Shown: in pieces, positions 7,998-17,521 of the stretch
How the letters are laid out: every line of letters begins with the position of its first letter
How positions within the stretch are numbered: the first letter of the stretch is position 1
Source of the DNA: Dyella_B humi
GTDB lineage: Bacteria; Pseudomonadota; Gammaproteobacteria; Xanthomonadales; Rhodanobacteraceae
Length of the DNA: 64,000 nt
Assembly: GCF_044904605.1 (NCBI RefSeq)
Contig: NZ_JADIKI010000021.1
Coordinates: 310,001 to 374,000, forward strand
Reading direction: 5' to 3'
Notes under the pieces: generated by a model
Databases searched by the model: none
Seen by the model: the letters and a program-made list of their open reading frames with translations, nothing else
Told to the model about the DNA's origin: nothing
Translations under genes and position numbers: made by a program

Positions 7998-10374
7998 GTT
8001 TCTTGAACAACGCAAGTAAGCGCGCCTCATCCCACACTTCCACACCAAGCTCCTGCGCCTTGTCGAGCTTGGAACCGGCCGCCTCACCGGCCACCACGAA
8101 GCTGGTTTTCTTCGACACGCTGCCGGCCACCTTGGCGCCCAGCGCTTCGAGTTTTTCCTTCGCTTCGTCGCGCCCCATGTTGGATAGCGCACCGGTAAGC
8201 ACTGCTGTCTGGCCGCTCAACGGCAGGCTTTCCACCGCGGAATGCTTCGGGATGGCGGCCAGCAGGCGATGCATGGCGGCTTCCGCTTCCTGCAAGGCAG
8301 CAAGCCGGTGGCGATCGGAAAGATATTCGTCGAGATTGGCGGCGGCGTTTTGCGACAAACCGGCCGTGATCCAATGCGCAAGCCCACCGCCGTGCAATTT
8401 ATCGATGATTGGAAAATGAGACGCAAGCAATTCGGCATTGCGATGACCAATGCCATTGATGCCGGCATCTTCCAGCAACACGGCCAGGCTCAGTTTCTGC
8501 TGCAGACGCGGTGACGGATCGGCCTCGTCGCTCAAGGTGACACCCGCTTTCAGAAGCGCATCGACTACGTCGCGATTACCCTTCTGCTTGAAGAATGCCT
8601 CAATGGAACCGGCCACTTCCGCGCCGATATCAGGCAGCTCGCGCAGAATCGCCGCGGGCATGCTACGCACCCATTCCAGGCGCCCCAGCCAGGCTGCCAG
8701 CGTTTTGGCGGTGCTTTCACCGATGTGCACGATACCGAGCCCGTAGAGAAAGCGCGCCAGTGTGGTCTGTTTGCTGGCCTCGATCCCCTCGATCAGATTC
8801 TCGGCCCACTTGGTGGCGATCTTGCCGGCCTTGACGGTTTCCGGCGTGGTGCCGTCGCGCTCGTCCGCGCGACGCTTCATCTCGAGAAAATCGTCGAGCG
8901 TAAGCTTGTACAAATCGGCCGGCGTGTGCACGTAGCCGAAATCCACCAGCGCGTCGACGAAGCGCTCGCCGATGCCGTCGATATCCATCGCGCGACGTGA
9001 GGCGAAGTGAATCAAAGCTTCCTTGCGTTGCGCCGCGCAAACCAGCCCACCGGAGCAGCGCCATGCGGCCTCTCCTTCCTCGCGCACCAACGCCGAGCCG
9101 CACACGGGACAATGCGTGGGCATTTTCCAGGGGTGCGTCTTCGGCGGACGACGATCGGGAATTACACGCACCACTTCCGGAATCACGTCGCCCGCGCGGC
9201 GCACGATGACCGTGTCGCCCACGCGCACATCCAGCCGCCCCACCTGATCGGCGTTATGCAGCGTGGCATTGGTGACGGTGACACCCGCCACCTGCACGGG
9301 CATAAGACGCGCGACTGGCGTAGCGGCGCCGGTGCGGCCGATTTGGATCTCGATCGCCTCCACCGTGGTGCTCTGCTCCTGCGCGGGAAACTTGTGTGCG
9401 ATCGCCCAGCGCGGTGCGCGCGAGACAAAGCCCATTTCGCGCTGCCCAGCGTAATCATCCAACTTGTACACCACGCCATCGATTTCATACGGCAAAGCGT
9501 CGCGCTTGGCACCCACATGTTTGAAATACGCAATCAGGCCCTCGAAGCCCTTGGCCGTACTTACTTCCGGCGATACGGGAAAGCCCCATTCGCGCAGCTT
9601 CTGCAAGGTTTTGGAATGCGAGGGAGGCAAGTCCACGCCCTCGACCACGCCCACCCCGTATGCAAAAAAGCTGAGCTTGCGCTTGGCGGTCATGGCCGGA
9701 TCGAGCTGCCGCAGCGAACCAGCTGCACCGTTGCGCGGATTGGCCAGCGGCTTTTCCCCGTGCTCGCGCGCGTACGCATTAAAGGCTTCGAAATCCTTGC
9801 GCAGCATGATCACTTCGCCGCGCACTTCCAGCACACTCGGCCAGCCTTCGCCGCGCAGGCGCAGCGGAATGGCGCGTACGGTACGCAGATTGGCGGTGAC
9901 CTCTTCGCCGGTTTCGCCATCGCCGCGCGTGGCGCCTTGCACGAATAGGCCGTTTTCATAGCGCAAGCTGATCGCCAGACCATCCAGCTTCGGCTCCACC
10001 GAAAACACCGGCTGGCTGCGCCCGAGCGTGTGTTCGATGCGGCGTTCGAACTCCGACACTTCGCGGTAGCGCTCGCGATCGTCGCTGCCTTCTTGTTCGA
10101 AGGCGTTGCTCAGCGACAGCATCGGCAAGGCATGACGCACTTCGGCAAAACCGCCGCGCGCGCGCGCGCCGACGCGCCGGGTGGGCGAATCGGGCGTGGC
10201 GAGCTGGGGGTGCTCGGTCTCCAGCGCTTCCAGTTCGCGCAACAGCCGGTCGTACTCGGCGTCGGTGATCTCGGGATCATCGAGTACAAAGTAGCGGTAG
10301 TTGGCGTGTTCGATCCGCTTGCGCAGATCTTCCACGCGTTCGGCGGGCAGTGGGGATGCTGACGGCTTGCTCAT
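7987..10374 (-). CDS. ligA: NAD-dependent DNA ligase LigA, with internal extension
   Basis: Seals nicks in replication and repair using NAD. Domains in order: Ia/adenylation with catalytic lysine in VEPKLDG (about residue 129 from this start), OB fold, four-cysteine zinc finger (CPVC...WRC...VC spacing as in E. coli), helix-hairpin-helix repeats, and C-terminal BRCT (TGALSNMGRDEAKEKLE). At 795 aa it is about 125 residues longer than E. coli LigA, mostly from roughly 90 residues between the HhH region and BRCT. ATG 10374 gives MSKPSAS; an in-frame ATG at 10395 is possible, and neither has a good ribosome site. The extension resembles the long LigA of xanthomonads as I remember it. Confidence 0.93.
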   Translation of the reverse strand: MSKPSASPLPAERVEDLRKRIEHANYRYFVLDDPEITDAEYDRLLRELEALETEHPQLATPDSPTRRVGARARGGFAEVRHALPMLSLSNAFEQEGSDDRERYREVSEFERRIEHTLGRSQPVFSVEPKLDGLAISLRYENGLFVQGATRGDGETGEEVTANLRTVRAIPLRLRGEGWPSVLEVRGEVIMLRKDFEAFNAYAREHGEKPLANPRNGAAGSLRQLDPAMTAKRKLSFFAYGVGVVEGVDLPPSHSKTLQKLREWGFPVSPEVSTAKGFEGLIAYFKHVGAKRDALPYEIDGVVYKLDDYAGQREMGFVSRAPRWAIAHKFPAQEQSTTVEAIEIQIGRTGAATPVARLMPVQVAGVTVTNATLHNADQVGRLDVRVGDTVIVRRAGDVIPEVVRVIPDRRPPKTHPWKMPTHCPVCGSALVREEGEAAWRCSGGLVCAAQRKEALIHFASRRAMDIDGIGERFVDALVDFGYVHTPADLYKLTLDDFLEMKRRADERDGTTPETVKAGKIATKWAENLIEGIEASKQTTLARFLYGLGIVHIGESTAKTLAAWLGRLEWVRSMPAAILRELPDIGAEVAGSIEAFFKQKGNRDVVDALLKAGVTLSDEADPSPRLQQKLSLAVLLEDAGINGIGHRNAELLASHFPIIDKLHGGGLAHWITAGLSQNAAANLDEYLSDRHRLAALQEAEAAMHRLLAAIPKHSAVESLPLSGQTAVLTGALSNMGRDEAKEKLEALGAKVAGSVSKKTSFVVAGEAAGSKLDKAQELGVEVWDEARLLALFKKHGA

Positions 10375-10430
10375 GCGCGAAGTGTAACGATTCATGTGTG
10401 GCGGTTGCGGGGCTACTTACGGAACCCGTT

Positions 10431-10519
10431 CGTAGGTTGGCGGTGAGACGGAGCCGAACCCCAACTTCACGGCACGGATGGCGATGTTGGGGTTTGCGTG
10501 CGCTCACCGCCAACCTACG
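10431..10519. repeat. Compound inverted repeat (GTAGGTTGG family)
   Basis: Perfect 17-bp outer arms, 10431-10447 and 10503-10519 (CGTAGGTTGGCGGTGAG and its complement), enclose 9-bp inner arms AACCCCAAC (10457-10465) and GTTGGGGTT (10486-10494). It sits in the divergent gap between ligA and the MFS gene. The same words make the shorter hairpin at 13318-13345 and a relic near 54197-54260. Confidence 0.8.
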
Positions 10520-10611
10520 CGTCCCAGATGAAGGACGAGGCGGGGTCGCCCCTCACCTCCAGTTCTCTTCCCTTAAGGCGGATAACTGCCATAGCAGGTA
10601 TCATAACGCTC

Positions 10612-12069
10612 ATGCCCTCCCCGTCCGCCGCTTCCTCCGCTGCCGCTGCCACAGCAGTAGCGGACGCAGCTGCAACCCTTTCTTCGCGCGAGGGCTACGG
10701 CGGCCTGATCTGGCTGGTTTCGGCGGCGTTCTTCATGCAGTCACTCGATTCCACCATCGTCAACACGGCGGTGCCGGCGATTGCGTCCGCCTTGAACGAG
10801 TCGCCGCTGAACATGCGCAGCGCGCTGACCAGCTACGTGCTGACCTTGGCGATTCTGATTCCGGCCAGCCCTTGGCTGTGCGACCGCTTCGGCACGCGCC
10901 GCGTGTTCGGCGTGGCCATCAGCGTGTTTGCGCTCGGCTCCCTGCTGTGCGGCATCTCGCAAACACTGCCGGAACTCGTCATGGCGCGCGTGCTTCAAGG
11001 CTGCGGTGGTGCTGCATTGATGCCGGTGGGGCGCTACGTGCTCGTGCGCACCATCGATAAGCGCGATTTCGTGCAGGTGATGAGCACGGTCGCTACCTTC
11101 GGCCTACTGGGTTCGGTGCTCGGCCCACTGCTGGGCGGCGCGCTGGTGGAATACACCAATTGGCGGCTGATCTTTCTGCTCAATGTGCCGGTGGGCGTCG
11201 TTGGCGTGTGGCTCAATCTGCACGAAATGCCCGAGTACCGCCTCGATACCGCCAATCGCTTCGACCTGTTCGGCTTCCTGCTGTTTGCTGCATCGTCGGC
11301 TCTGCTGCTGGCCGCATCGGAATTCGCCGCCGACGAAACCATCCGCTGGGGCGTGATGGGCGCGCTGGTGCTACTCGCCATCTTCTTCGGTGCAGCCTAC
11401 GTATGGCATAGCCGACGCACGGTTCATCCAGTAGCGGATCTCGGCCTGTTGCGTGTCCGTAGCGTGTGGGTGGCGCTATCGGGGAACCTGCTTACGCGGC
11501 TGGGCGTAAGTGGCATGTTCCTGCTGATTGTGCTGTTTCTGCAGGTAGGCTGCGGCTGGTCGCCGTTGATGGCGGGCCTGATGATGGTGCCGCAGGCGCT
11601 CGGCTCCATCAGCGCCAAGTGGCTGGTGAACCGCACGCTGATCCGGTTGGGCTATCGGCGCCTGTTGTTCGGCAATACGCTGATCGTCGCCGTGCTATTG
11701 GCGATGTTCGCGCTGCTCGGGCCACATACGCCGATGGTGCTGATCGCCTTGCTGATGTTCGTGTACGGCGGCTTCATGGGCATGCAGTACACCGTGATGA
11801 ACACGCTAATCTACACCGACCTGGACATCGAGCACGCCTCCATGGCCTCATCGATGGCGTCCACCACGCAGTACCTGTCGATGAGCTTCGGCATCGCGCT
11901 GGCCACCATCCTCATGCAGACCTTGCTGCACGGCCAGGACAGCGGCGCCTATGTGGTGGCGTTCCGCTGGACGGTGATCGTGCTGGCGGTGATCACAGCC
12001 ATCGCCAGCCGCGTGTTTGCGAGACTCGAAAAGATACCAAAAGCGCCGAGGGTGTCATCCACTGCCTGA
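10612..12069 (+). CDS. MFS transporter, DHA2 family
   Basis: 485 aa predicted exporter with about 14 transmembrane helices, paralogous to the MFS gene at 3382. Matching blocks include SLDSTIVNTAVPAIA in helix 1, LCDRFGTRRVFG (motif A) and RVLQGCGGAALMPVGR. The open frame begins at 10498, but codons 10498-10611 run through repeat-derived sequence; ATG 10612 is a more credible start, followed by an Ala/Ser-rich cytoplasmic leader of about 30 residues. The two paralogues are only 6 kb apart but not adjacent. Substrate unknown. Confidence 0.82.
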   Translation: MPSPSAASSAAAATAVADAAATLSSREGYGGLIWLVSAAFFMQSLDSTIVNTAVPAIASALNESPLNMRSALTSYVLTLAILIPASPWLCDRFGTRRVFGVAISVFALGSLLCGISQTLPELVMARVLQGCGGAALMPVGRYVLVRTIDKRDFVQVMSTVATFGLLGSVLGPLLGGALVEYTNWRLIFLLNVPVGVVGVWLNLHEMPEYRLDTANRFDLFGFLLFAASSALLLAASEFAADETIRWGVMGALVLLAIFFGAAYVWHSRRTVHPVADLGLLRVRSVWVALSGNLLTRLGVSGMFLLIVLFLQVGCGWSPLMAGLMMVPQALGSISAKWLVNRTLIRLGYRRLLFGNTLIVAVLLAMFALLGPHTPMVLIALLMFVYGGFMGMQYTVMNTLIYTDLDIEHASMASSMASTTQYLSMSFGIALATILMQTLLHGQDSGAYVVAFRWTVIVLAVITAIASRVFARLEKIPKAPRVSSTA

Positions 12070-12112
12070 GCGGTTAGCATGGTGATCTATACATGATCGA
12101 AGGACTCCGACC

Positions 12113-13312
12113 ATGCACCACGCCAATGAGATTCTGTTTGCGCTTTTCATCGTCTTCGTCGCCGCGCAGATCGGCGCCGAGATCGCGCAACGTCTGAAAC
12201 TACCTGGTGTGGTCGGCGAAATCGCCGCCGGCTGCGTAATCGGCCCGTCGGTCATGGGATGGATCACGCCCGAGCAGATCGCCCCCGGCACGCCGCTGGA
12301 TGTGCTGGCGGAGATCGGCGTGGTGTTGCTGCTGTTCTCAGTAGGCCTGGAAACGCGGCTGGAAGATCTCAAGAAAGTAGGCAAATCCGCCTTCCTGGTC
12401 GGTGTGCTGGGCGTGTTGCTGCCGTTCGGCATGGGCGGTTTCTGGGCGCACGCCAGCGGTTTCGATTGGGGTAAGTCGCTGTTCGTCGCGGCCGCGTTCG
12501 TGGCCACGTCCGCGGGCATCACCGCGCGCGTGCTGCAGGAACTGGGCGTGCTGCAGCGCGTGGAAAGCAAGGTGATTCTGGGTGCCGCCGTGATCGACGA
12601 CATCCTGGCGATGCTGCTGCTCGGCGTGGTGGTATCGCTGCAGGGCGGCAAAGGCTTCGATCCTATGCACCTGGTGATAGTGCTGGGCGGCGCGATCGGC
12701 TTCATCGCGGTGATCGGCTGGGGCGGCACGCGCGTGATGCGCTGGAATTCCACTTGGCTGGAGAAGCCGCGCAGCACGTATTCACCGCTGCTGATTGTGC
12801 TGGCCTTGTGCTTGGGGCTGGCCTATGTGTCCACGCTGTTCGGATTGGCGGCGATCATCGGTGCGTTCCTGGCCGGCATGATCGCTTCGGAGACACGCCA
12901 GCAGCACACGCTGGAGCAGCAGTTTCAGCCCTTGCTCGCCCTGCTCACACCGTTCTTCTTCGTGCTCACCGGCAGCAAGATCGATCTGCACCAGCTCGCC
13001 AATGCGGATGCCCTGATCGCACTGGGCGTAGTGACGGCGATCGCCATTGTCTCCAAACTGCTCGGCGGCTTCCTGGGTGCGCTCTCACTGGGCCGCACGG
13101 GCGCGGCGATCGTGGGCTTCGGCATGGTGCCGCGCGGCGAGGTGGGCGTGGTGATCGCCAGCCTGGGCTTAGCCGCTGGCGTTTTCAGCGACCAGATGTA
13201 CGCCATCATCGTGGCGATGTCGCTGTTGACGGCCATGGTGACGCCACCGATTCTGGCGTGGCTGTTGAAGCGATCAGTGAAGGCGGCGGCATCTACTGCG
13301 GCATCCACCTGA
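12113..13312 (+). CDS. Cation:proton antiporter, CPA2 family
   Basis: 399 aa inner-membrane Na+ or K+/H+ antiporter of the Kef/NapA type with about 12-13 hydrophobic helices and no cytosolic TrkA-N domain. The paired aspartates of the ion site are in AAVIDDILAML (about residues 160-170); the helix breaks at LPGVVGEIAAGCVIGPSVMG and MVPRGEVGVVIAS are also typical. GAAGGA lies 8 nt before ATG 12113. It is a stand-alone transcript between an MFS gene and a convergent RND operon. Confidence 0.85.
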   Translation: MHHANEILFALFIVFVAAQIGAEIAQRLKLPGVVGEIAAGCVIGPSVMGWITPEQIAPGTPLDVLAEIGVVLLLFSVGLETRLEDLKKVGKSAFLVGVLGVLLPFGMGGFWAHASGFDWGKSLFVAAAFVATSAGITARVLQELGVLQRVESKVILGAAVIDDILAMLLLGVVVSLQGGKGFDPMHLVIVLGGAIGFIAVIGWGGTRVMRWNSTWLEKPRSTYSPLLIVLALCLGLAYVSTLFGLAAIIGAFLAGMIASETRQQHTLEQQFQPLLALLTPFFFVLTGSKIDLHQLANADALIALGVVTAIAIVSKLLGGFLGALSLGRTGAAIVGFGMVPRGEVGVVIASLGLAAGVFSDQMYAIIVAMSLLTAMVTPPILAWLLKRSVKAAASTAAST

Positions 13313-13317
13313 TGCAA

Positions 13318-13345
13318 GTAGGTTGGGGCGCAAACCCCAACCTAC
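13318..13345. terminator. Perfect 11-bp hairpin between convergent genes
   Basis: GTAGGTTGGGG (13318-13328), loop CGCAAA, CCCCAACCTAC (13335-13345). It lies between the stop codons of the antiporter and the RND permease and lacks a T-run. It may act as a bidirectional terminator and belongs to the same word family as the repeat at 10431-10519. Confidence 0.5.
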
Positions 13346-13349
13346 AGAA

Positions 13350-16300
13350 CTAAACTGAACGAGCGGAACCACCGCGTCGCATCAACACCGCATACAACAC
13401 CGGCATCACCAGCAGCACCAGCGGCACCTGCACGAGCAGGCCAGAAATGATCGCCACCGCCAGCGGCTGCTGCATTTGCGAGCCGGAACCCAAGGCCAAC
13501 GCCAGCGGCAACAGCGTGAGGATGGCAGCCATGGTTGACATCAGGATCGGGCGCATGCGATGCCGTGCGGCTTCCAGTAGGGCTTCATGCAGCGGCGTGT
13601 CGGTGGTCACTTCCTCCAGCTCGGAGAAATAGAAGATTGCCACTTCCGTCACGATGCCCACGATCATGGTCATGCCCATCATCGCCGAGATGTTGAGTTC
13701 GATGCCGGTGAGCCACAAGCCGATGAACACTGCGCCGATCGCCAGCAGCGGCATCAGCATGATCACCAGCGCCGCGCGGAAGCTTTCGTACAGGAACAAC
13801 AGCAGCGTAAACACCAGCGCGATGGCCGCGAGCAGCACCACCGTCAGTCCGCGGAACGCCTCCTGCTGCTGCTGATACAGGCCACCGAGCTGGTAGTACA
13901 TACCTTTGGGCAACATGCCCGGCTTGGCCAACATAGCTTTGACGTCGTTGATGACCGAACCCATGCTGCGTCCGCTGATGCGGCCGGTGACTGCAACCAT
14001 GCGTTTGAGATTGCTGCGCGTGATTTCCGGCTGCCCTTGCACGATCTGCAGGCTAGCCACCTGTGACAGCGGCAGCAGATGGCCGTCTGCCGCGCGAATG
14101 GGCAAGGCCGCAACCTGCTCCAGACGTTTGTAGGCATTCATCGGCAAGCGCACGCGTACGCCGACCATCTTGCCGTTCGACGGAAGCTGCGCGGCCACCG
14201 TACCTTCCACCGCGGCGTCGACCTGATCCTTGACGGCTGCCGGATCGAGCCCCTGCAGCGCCGCCTTGGCCGGGTCCACCGTCATCACCAGTGCATCGCC
14301 GGCAGGATTGATACCGGGAAGCACGCCGTTCACGCCATTGATCTTGCCTAAAGCATCGGCCACCCGCTGCGCGGTGTCGTTGAGCACATCAGGGTCATCG
14401 CTGTAGAGCTGGATCTCGATCGGCTGCGGTACGGCAACCAGATCGCCGATCATGTCTTCCATCAATTGCGAGACTTCCACGTCCAGGCCCGGCACCTTCT
14501 CTTCCACTTCCTTGCGGATGTCGTTCATCACCTCTTCGGTGGGAGGACGGGAACCGCTCTTGAGGCGGATGAAAATGTCACCCGTATTGGCCTCCGTAAG
14601 CGCATCACCAAGCTGCAGGCCGGTGCGGCGCGAATAGGTATCCACATAAGGATTCGCGCGGATGATGGTTTCGACCTGGCTTAGCAGGCGTCCCGTTTCC
14701 TCCAGCGATGTACCCGGCTTGGAAATGTAGTCGAAGGTAAAGCCGCCCTCGTCCATCGCCGGCATGAAGCCGGTACCCACCTGGCTGAACGCCAGCGCGC
14801 CGACTGCGACCAACGGCACCACGAGCGCTACGATCCAGAGCGGCCGCTTCAGCCAGCGCTGCAAGACGTTTTCGTAGCCATGTTTCATCCGCCGCGAGAA
14901 CGCGCCCGGCGTGTGGTCCGCGATATGGCGCTGGTCCAGCAGCCGCTCCGATAACGTCGGCACCACGATCAACGTCAACAGATAGGAAATGACCAGCGCG
15001 CTCGCCATGGTGAGCGACAGCGCCTTGAAGAACGCCCCCGTGACGCCGGTGAGAAATGCCAGCGGCACGAAGATCACCACCGTCGCCGCGCTGGAGCCGG
15101 TCAACGGTCGCGTGAACTCCCACGCGGCGAGCCCCACCCGCTCGCTCACGTTGCCCGCTGCGCCATGCAAGCGACGAATGATGTGTTCCTGCATCACGAT
15201 CACGTCGTCGATGATCAGGCCCACGGCCGCCGCCATGCCGCCGAGCGTCATCATGTTGAAGCTCATGCCCAGCACATGCAGCAGCAGTACAGTGATCGCC
15301 AGTACCGCCGGCACCACCAGCATGGCGATGAAAATCACCCGCGTATTGCGCAGAAATACGAACAGCACCAGGCCCGCCAGCACGATGCCGATCAGGATCG
15401 CATCGCGCACGCTGCCCGCCGCACCGGTGACGAGCTGCGACTGGTCGTACCAGTTGGCCACCTGCACGCCGGCCGGCATCTGCGGTGCGTAATCCTGCAG
15501 GCGCTGTTTCACGTCGCGCGCAATCTGCACGCTGTTGCCATCGGGCTGCTGCAGGATCTGGATCAACACCGCGCCCTGCCCGTCGGCAGTCACGCGTATC
15601 CATTGCGGTACGTGGCTGAGCGTGATGTCGGCAATGTCACCCAAGTGCACGATACCGCGGCTGTCCGCGCGCACTACGATCTGGCGCAAGGCTTCCACCG
15701 TGCGCGGCTGGTTCTGGGCCAACAACAGGTAAAGCTTGTAGTGATCGGAAACATGCCCCATCGCCTCGATGGTGGCGGCATGGCTAACCGCGGTCGCCAC
15801 ATCGCTAAGGCTCAGATCTTGCGCACGCAGGCGGTTGGGGTCCACGTCCGCATGGAACTCCTCGATCTCTCCGCCCTGCACCTGCACGCGCGCTACACCG
15901 GCAATGCCACTCAGCAAGGGACGCAACTGGTATTGCGCCAGGTTGTACAAGGCACTGGGCGACAGCGTGTGCGAGCGCAAGCTGTACGCCAACATGGGAT
16001 ACGAACTGGGGTCCATGCGGCGGGTGGTGAGCTGCGTGCCGGCCGGCAGTTCGGGCAGCACTTGGCTCGCCGCGGCACTGATGTCGCCGAATGCGCGACT
16101 CATGTCAGTGCCCCAATCGAAAGTGAGCGAAACGTCGGCGCTACCACGGCTGGTGGTCGAACGGATATCGCGTACGCCCGGCACGCGTCGCAACGCCGAT
16201 TCGATCGGCGTGGTCACCGCAATCGCCATCTGGTCGGCGGGGCGATCACCCGCGTCGAGCGAAAGTATGATGCGCGGAAATGCGACGTTCGGGAACAGCG

Positions 16301-16403
16301 CCACAGGCATGAAGATGGCACTGCTCAAACCGCCTACCGTCAACATCGCAACGAGGAATAGCAGCGCACGCCAATGTCGCTGCATCCATGCAGTGATATT
16401 CAC
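13350..16403 (-). CDS. RND efflux permease (AcrB/MdtB-like)
   Basis: 1017 aa proton-driven inner-membrane pump subunit of a tripartite efflux system. N-terminal helix (LLFLVAMLTVGGLSSAIFM), large periplasmic loop, then a six-helix block containing the proton-relay pair in GLIIDDVIVMQEHI (near residue 400), a second periplasmic loop, and six C-terminal helices. The DD pair favours drug/solute (HAE-like) over heavy-metal pumps, whose motif differs. GTG start at 16403 overlaps the adaptor stop codon by 4 bp. Last gene of the OMF-adaptor-permease operon. Confidence 0.9.
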   Translation of the reverse strand: MNITAWMQRHWRALLFLVAMLTVGGLSSAIFMPVALFPNVAFPRIILSLDAGDRPADQMAIAVTTPIESALRRVPGVRDIRSTTSRGSADVSLTFDWGTDMSRAFGDISAAASQVLPELPAGTQLTTRRMDPSSYPMLAYSLRSHTLSPSALYNLAQYQLRPLLSGIAGVARVQVQGGEIEEFHADVDPNRLRAQDLSLSDVATAVSHAATIEAMGHVSDHYKLYLLLAQNQPRTVEALRQIVVRADSRGIVHLGDIADITLSHVPQWIRVTADGQGAVLIQILQQPDGNSVQIARDVKQRLQDYAPQMPAGVQVANWYDQSQLVTGAAGSVRDAILIGIVLAGLVLFVFLRNTRVIFIAMLVVPAVLAITVLLLHVLGMSFNMMTLGGMAAAVGLIIDDVIVMQEHIIRRLHGAAGNVSERVGLAAWEFTRPLTGSSAATVVIFVPLAFLTGVTGAFFKALSLTMASALVISYLLTLIVVPTLSERLLDQRHIADHTPGAFSRRMKHGYENVLQRWLKRPLWIVALVVPLVAVGALAFSQVGTGFMPAMDEGGFTFDYISKPGTSLEETGRLLSQVETIIRANPYVDTYSRRTGLQLGDALTEANTGDIFIRLKSGSRPPTEEVMNDIRKEVEEKVPGLDVEVSQLMEDMIGDLVAVPQPIEIQLYSDDPDVLNDTAQRVADALGKINGVNGVLPGINPAGDALVMTVDPAKAALQGLDPAAVKDQVDAAVEGTVAAQLPSNGKMVGVRVRLPMNAYKRLEQVAALPIRAADGHLLPLSQVASLQIVQGQPEITRSNLKRMVAVTGRISGRSMGSVINDVKAMLAKPGMLPKGMYYQLGGLYQQQQEAFRGLTVVLLAAIALVFTLLLFLYESFRAALVIMLMPLLAIGAVFIGLWLTGIELNISAMMGMTMIVGIVTEVAIFYFSELEEVTTDTPLHEALLEAARHRMRPILMSTMAAILTLLPLALALGSGSQMQQPLAVAIISGLLVQVPLVLLVMPVLYAVLMRRGGSARSV

Positions 16404-17521
16404 TTAGCGGACTCCTGCTTATCCTTGGCCGATGCTTGCTGCTTGTCGGCTGGCTCGTCCTGTTCGCGTATAGCATCGTCATCGTTGAGCTCGTAGTTAC
16501 CGGTCACGATGACTTGCATCGTGGCGTCCAGCGGAGCTTGCACACCGACCGTGTCGCCATCCGGATGCTTTAGCGTAACGTCAACACGCTTGGCCTTGTC
16601 GTGATCGACGACGAACAGGTAATCGCCCTTATCATCGTTCAGCACGGCACTGCGCGGTACGGCCCAGGCGGTATAGCTGGCGGTATCGATGCTCGCCTGC
16701 ACCGCGGCGCCGGCCACCAAGGTGTTGCTTGCCTGCGGCGGCAACGCCACCTGCAATGGCAGCAAGTGCGTTTGCGCATCGATGGCATGGCCAACCACAT
16801 CGAGCTGACCATGCAGCGGTTCGCCGGCTCCATAAGCAGCGCGCACTTCCACCGACATGCCCGGCTTGAGATGCGCGCCCTCTTCCGGTTGCGCGCCAAG
16901 ACGCGCGACCAAAGCCTGCGCCGGCGCGAAGGTGAGCAACGCTGTGCCGGCCTGGAAACGATCGCCGAGGTTTATGTTGAGCGCCGTCACGACGCCATCG
17001 GCCGGCGCATGGATGGTTTCTTCGGTGCCGCCGCCGCCGAGCGCGCGCTGCGCTTCCAGGCCGGCCTTTGCATCGTCCAACGCTTTGCGTGCGGTAGCCA
17101 ACTGCGATTGCGTGGCCAAATGCTGCGCGGCCATCTGTTCGGTACGCTTGAGTTCGCCATTGGCTAGATCCAGTGCGCTCTGCGCTTGCAAAAAGGCATT
17201 GCGCGCCACTGGATCGGGCGCGATGCGCAACAACGCCTGCCCGCGCTGCACGGATTGCCCTGCCGCCACCGCCAGTCCGATGACCTGGCCGCCATGCCCC
17301 AGACTGATCGTGCTGGCGCGATGCGGATCGCCTACGGCGGTGCCCCAGGCTTCGATGGTGTCGTGAAAGGTCTGACTGACGGGCGCAGCGGTCGTAACCA
17401 GCACCGTGCCCTTTACCTCCGGCGCTTCATCGTCATCGGCACCGCCGCCTTTGCCGCAACCGGCCAGTGCAGCAAGCATCAATGCCGCCAGTGCGGCATG
17501 TGTAAAGACAGATCGGTTCAT
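16400..17521 (-). CDS. RND efflux periplasmic adaptor (HlyD/MFP family), lipoprotein
   Basis: 373 aa membrane-fusion subunit linking the permease to the outer-membrane channel. The signal peptide has a lipobox (LAGC, Cys about residue 22), followed by an acidic linker, a lipoyl-like half domain (GQVIGLAVAAGQSVQRGQAL), a helical hairpin with Ala/Gln/Leu repeats (about residues 110-160), the second half (IHAPADGVVTALNINLGD) and a beta-barrel. The C-terminal tail is highly charged (Lys/Asp/Gln). It overlaps both neighbours by 4 bp (ATGA upstream, GTGA downstream), so all three subunits are translationally coupled. Confidence 0.92.
   Translation of the reverse strand: MNRSVFTHAALAALMLAALAGCGKGGGADDDEAPEVKGTVLVTTAAPVSQTFHDTIEAWGTAVGDPHRASTISLGHGGQVIGLAVAAGQSVQRGQALLRIAPDPVARNAFLQAQSALDLANGELKRTEQMAAQHLATQSQLATARKALDDAKAGLEAQRALGGGGTEETIHAPADGVVTALNINLGDRFQAGTALLTFAPAQALVARLGAQPEEGAHLKPGMSVEVRAAYGAGEPLHGQLDVVGHAIDAQTHLLPLQVALPPQASNTLVAGAAVQASIDTASYTAWAVPRSAVLNDDKGDYLFVVDHDKAKRVDVTLKHPDGDTVGVQAPLDATMQVIVTGNYELNDDDAIREQDEPADKQQASAKDKQESAK

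Noticed and set aside
7987..10374. LigA read as two fused or frameshifted genes because of its length
   Set aside because: Domain order is normal and continuous with all catalytic and zinc residues; the extra length is one internal block.
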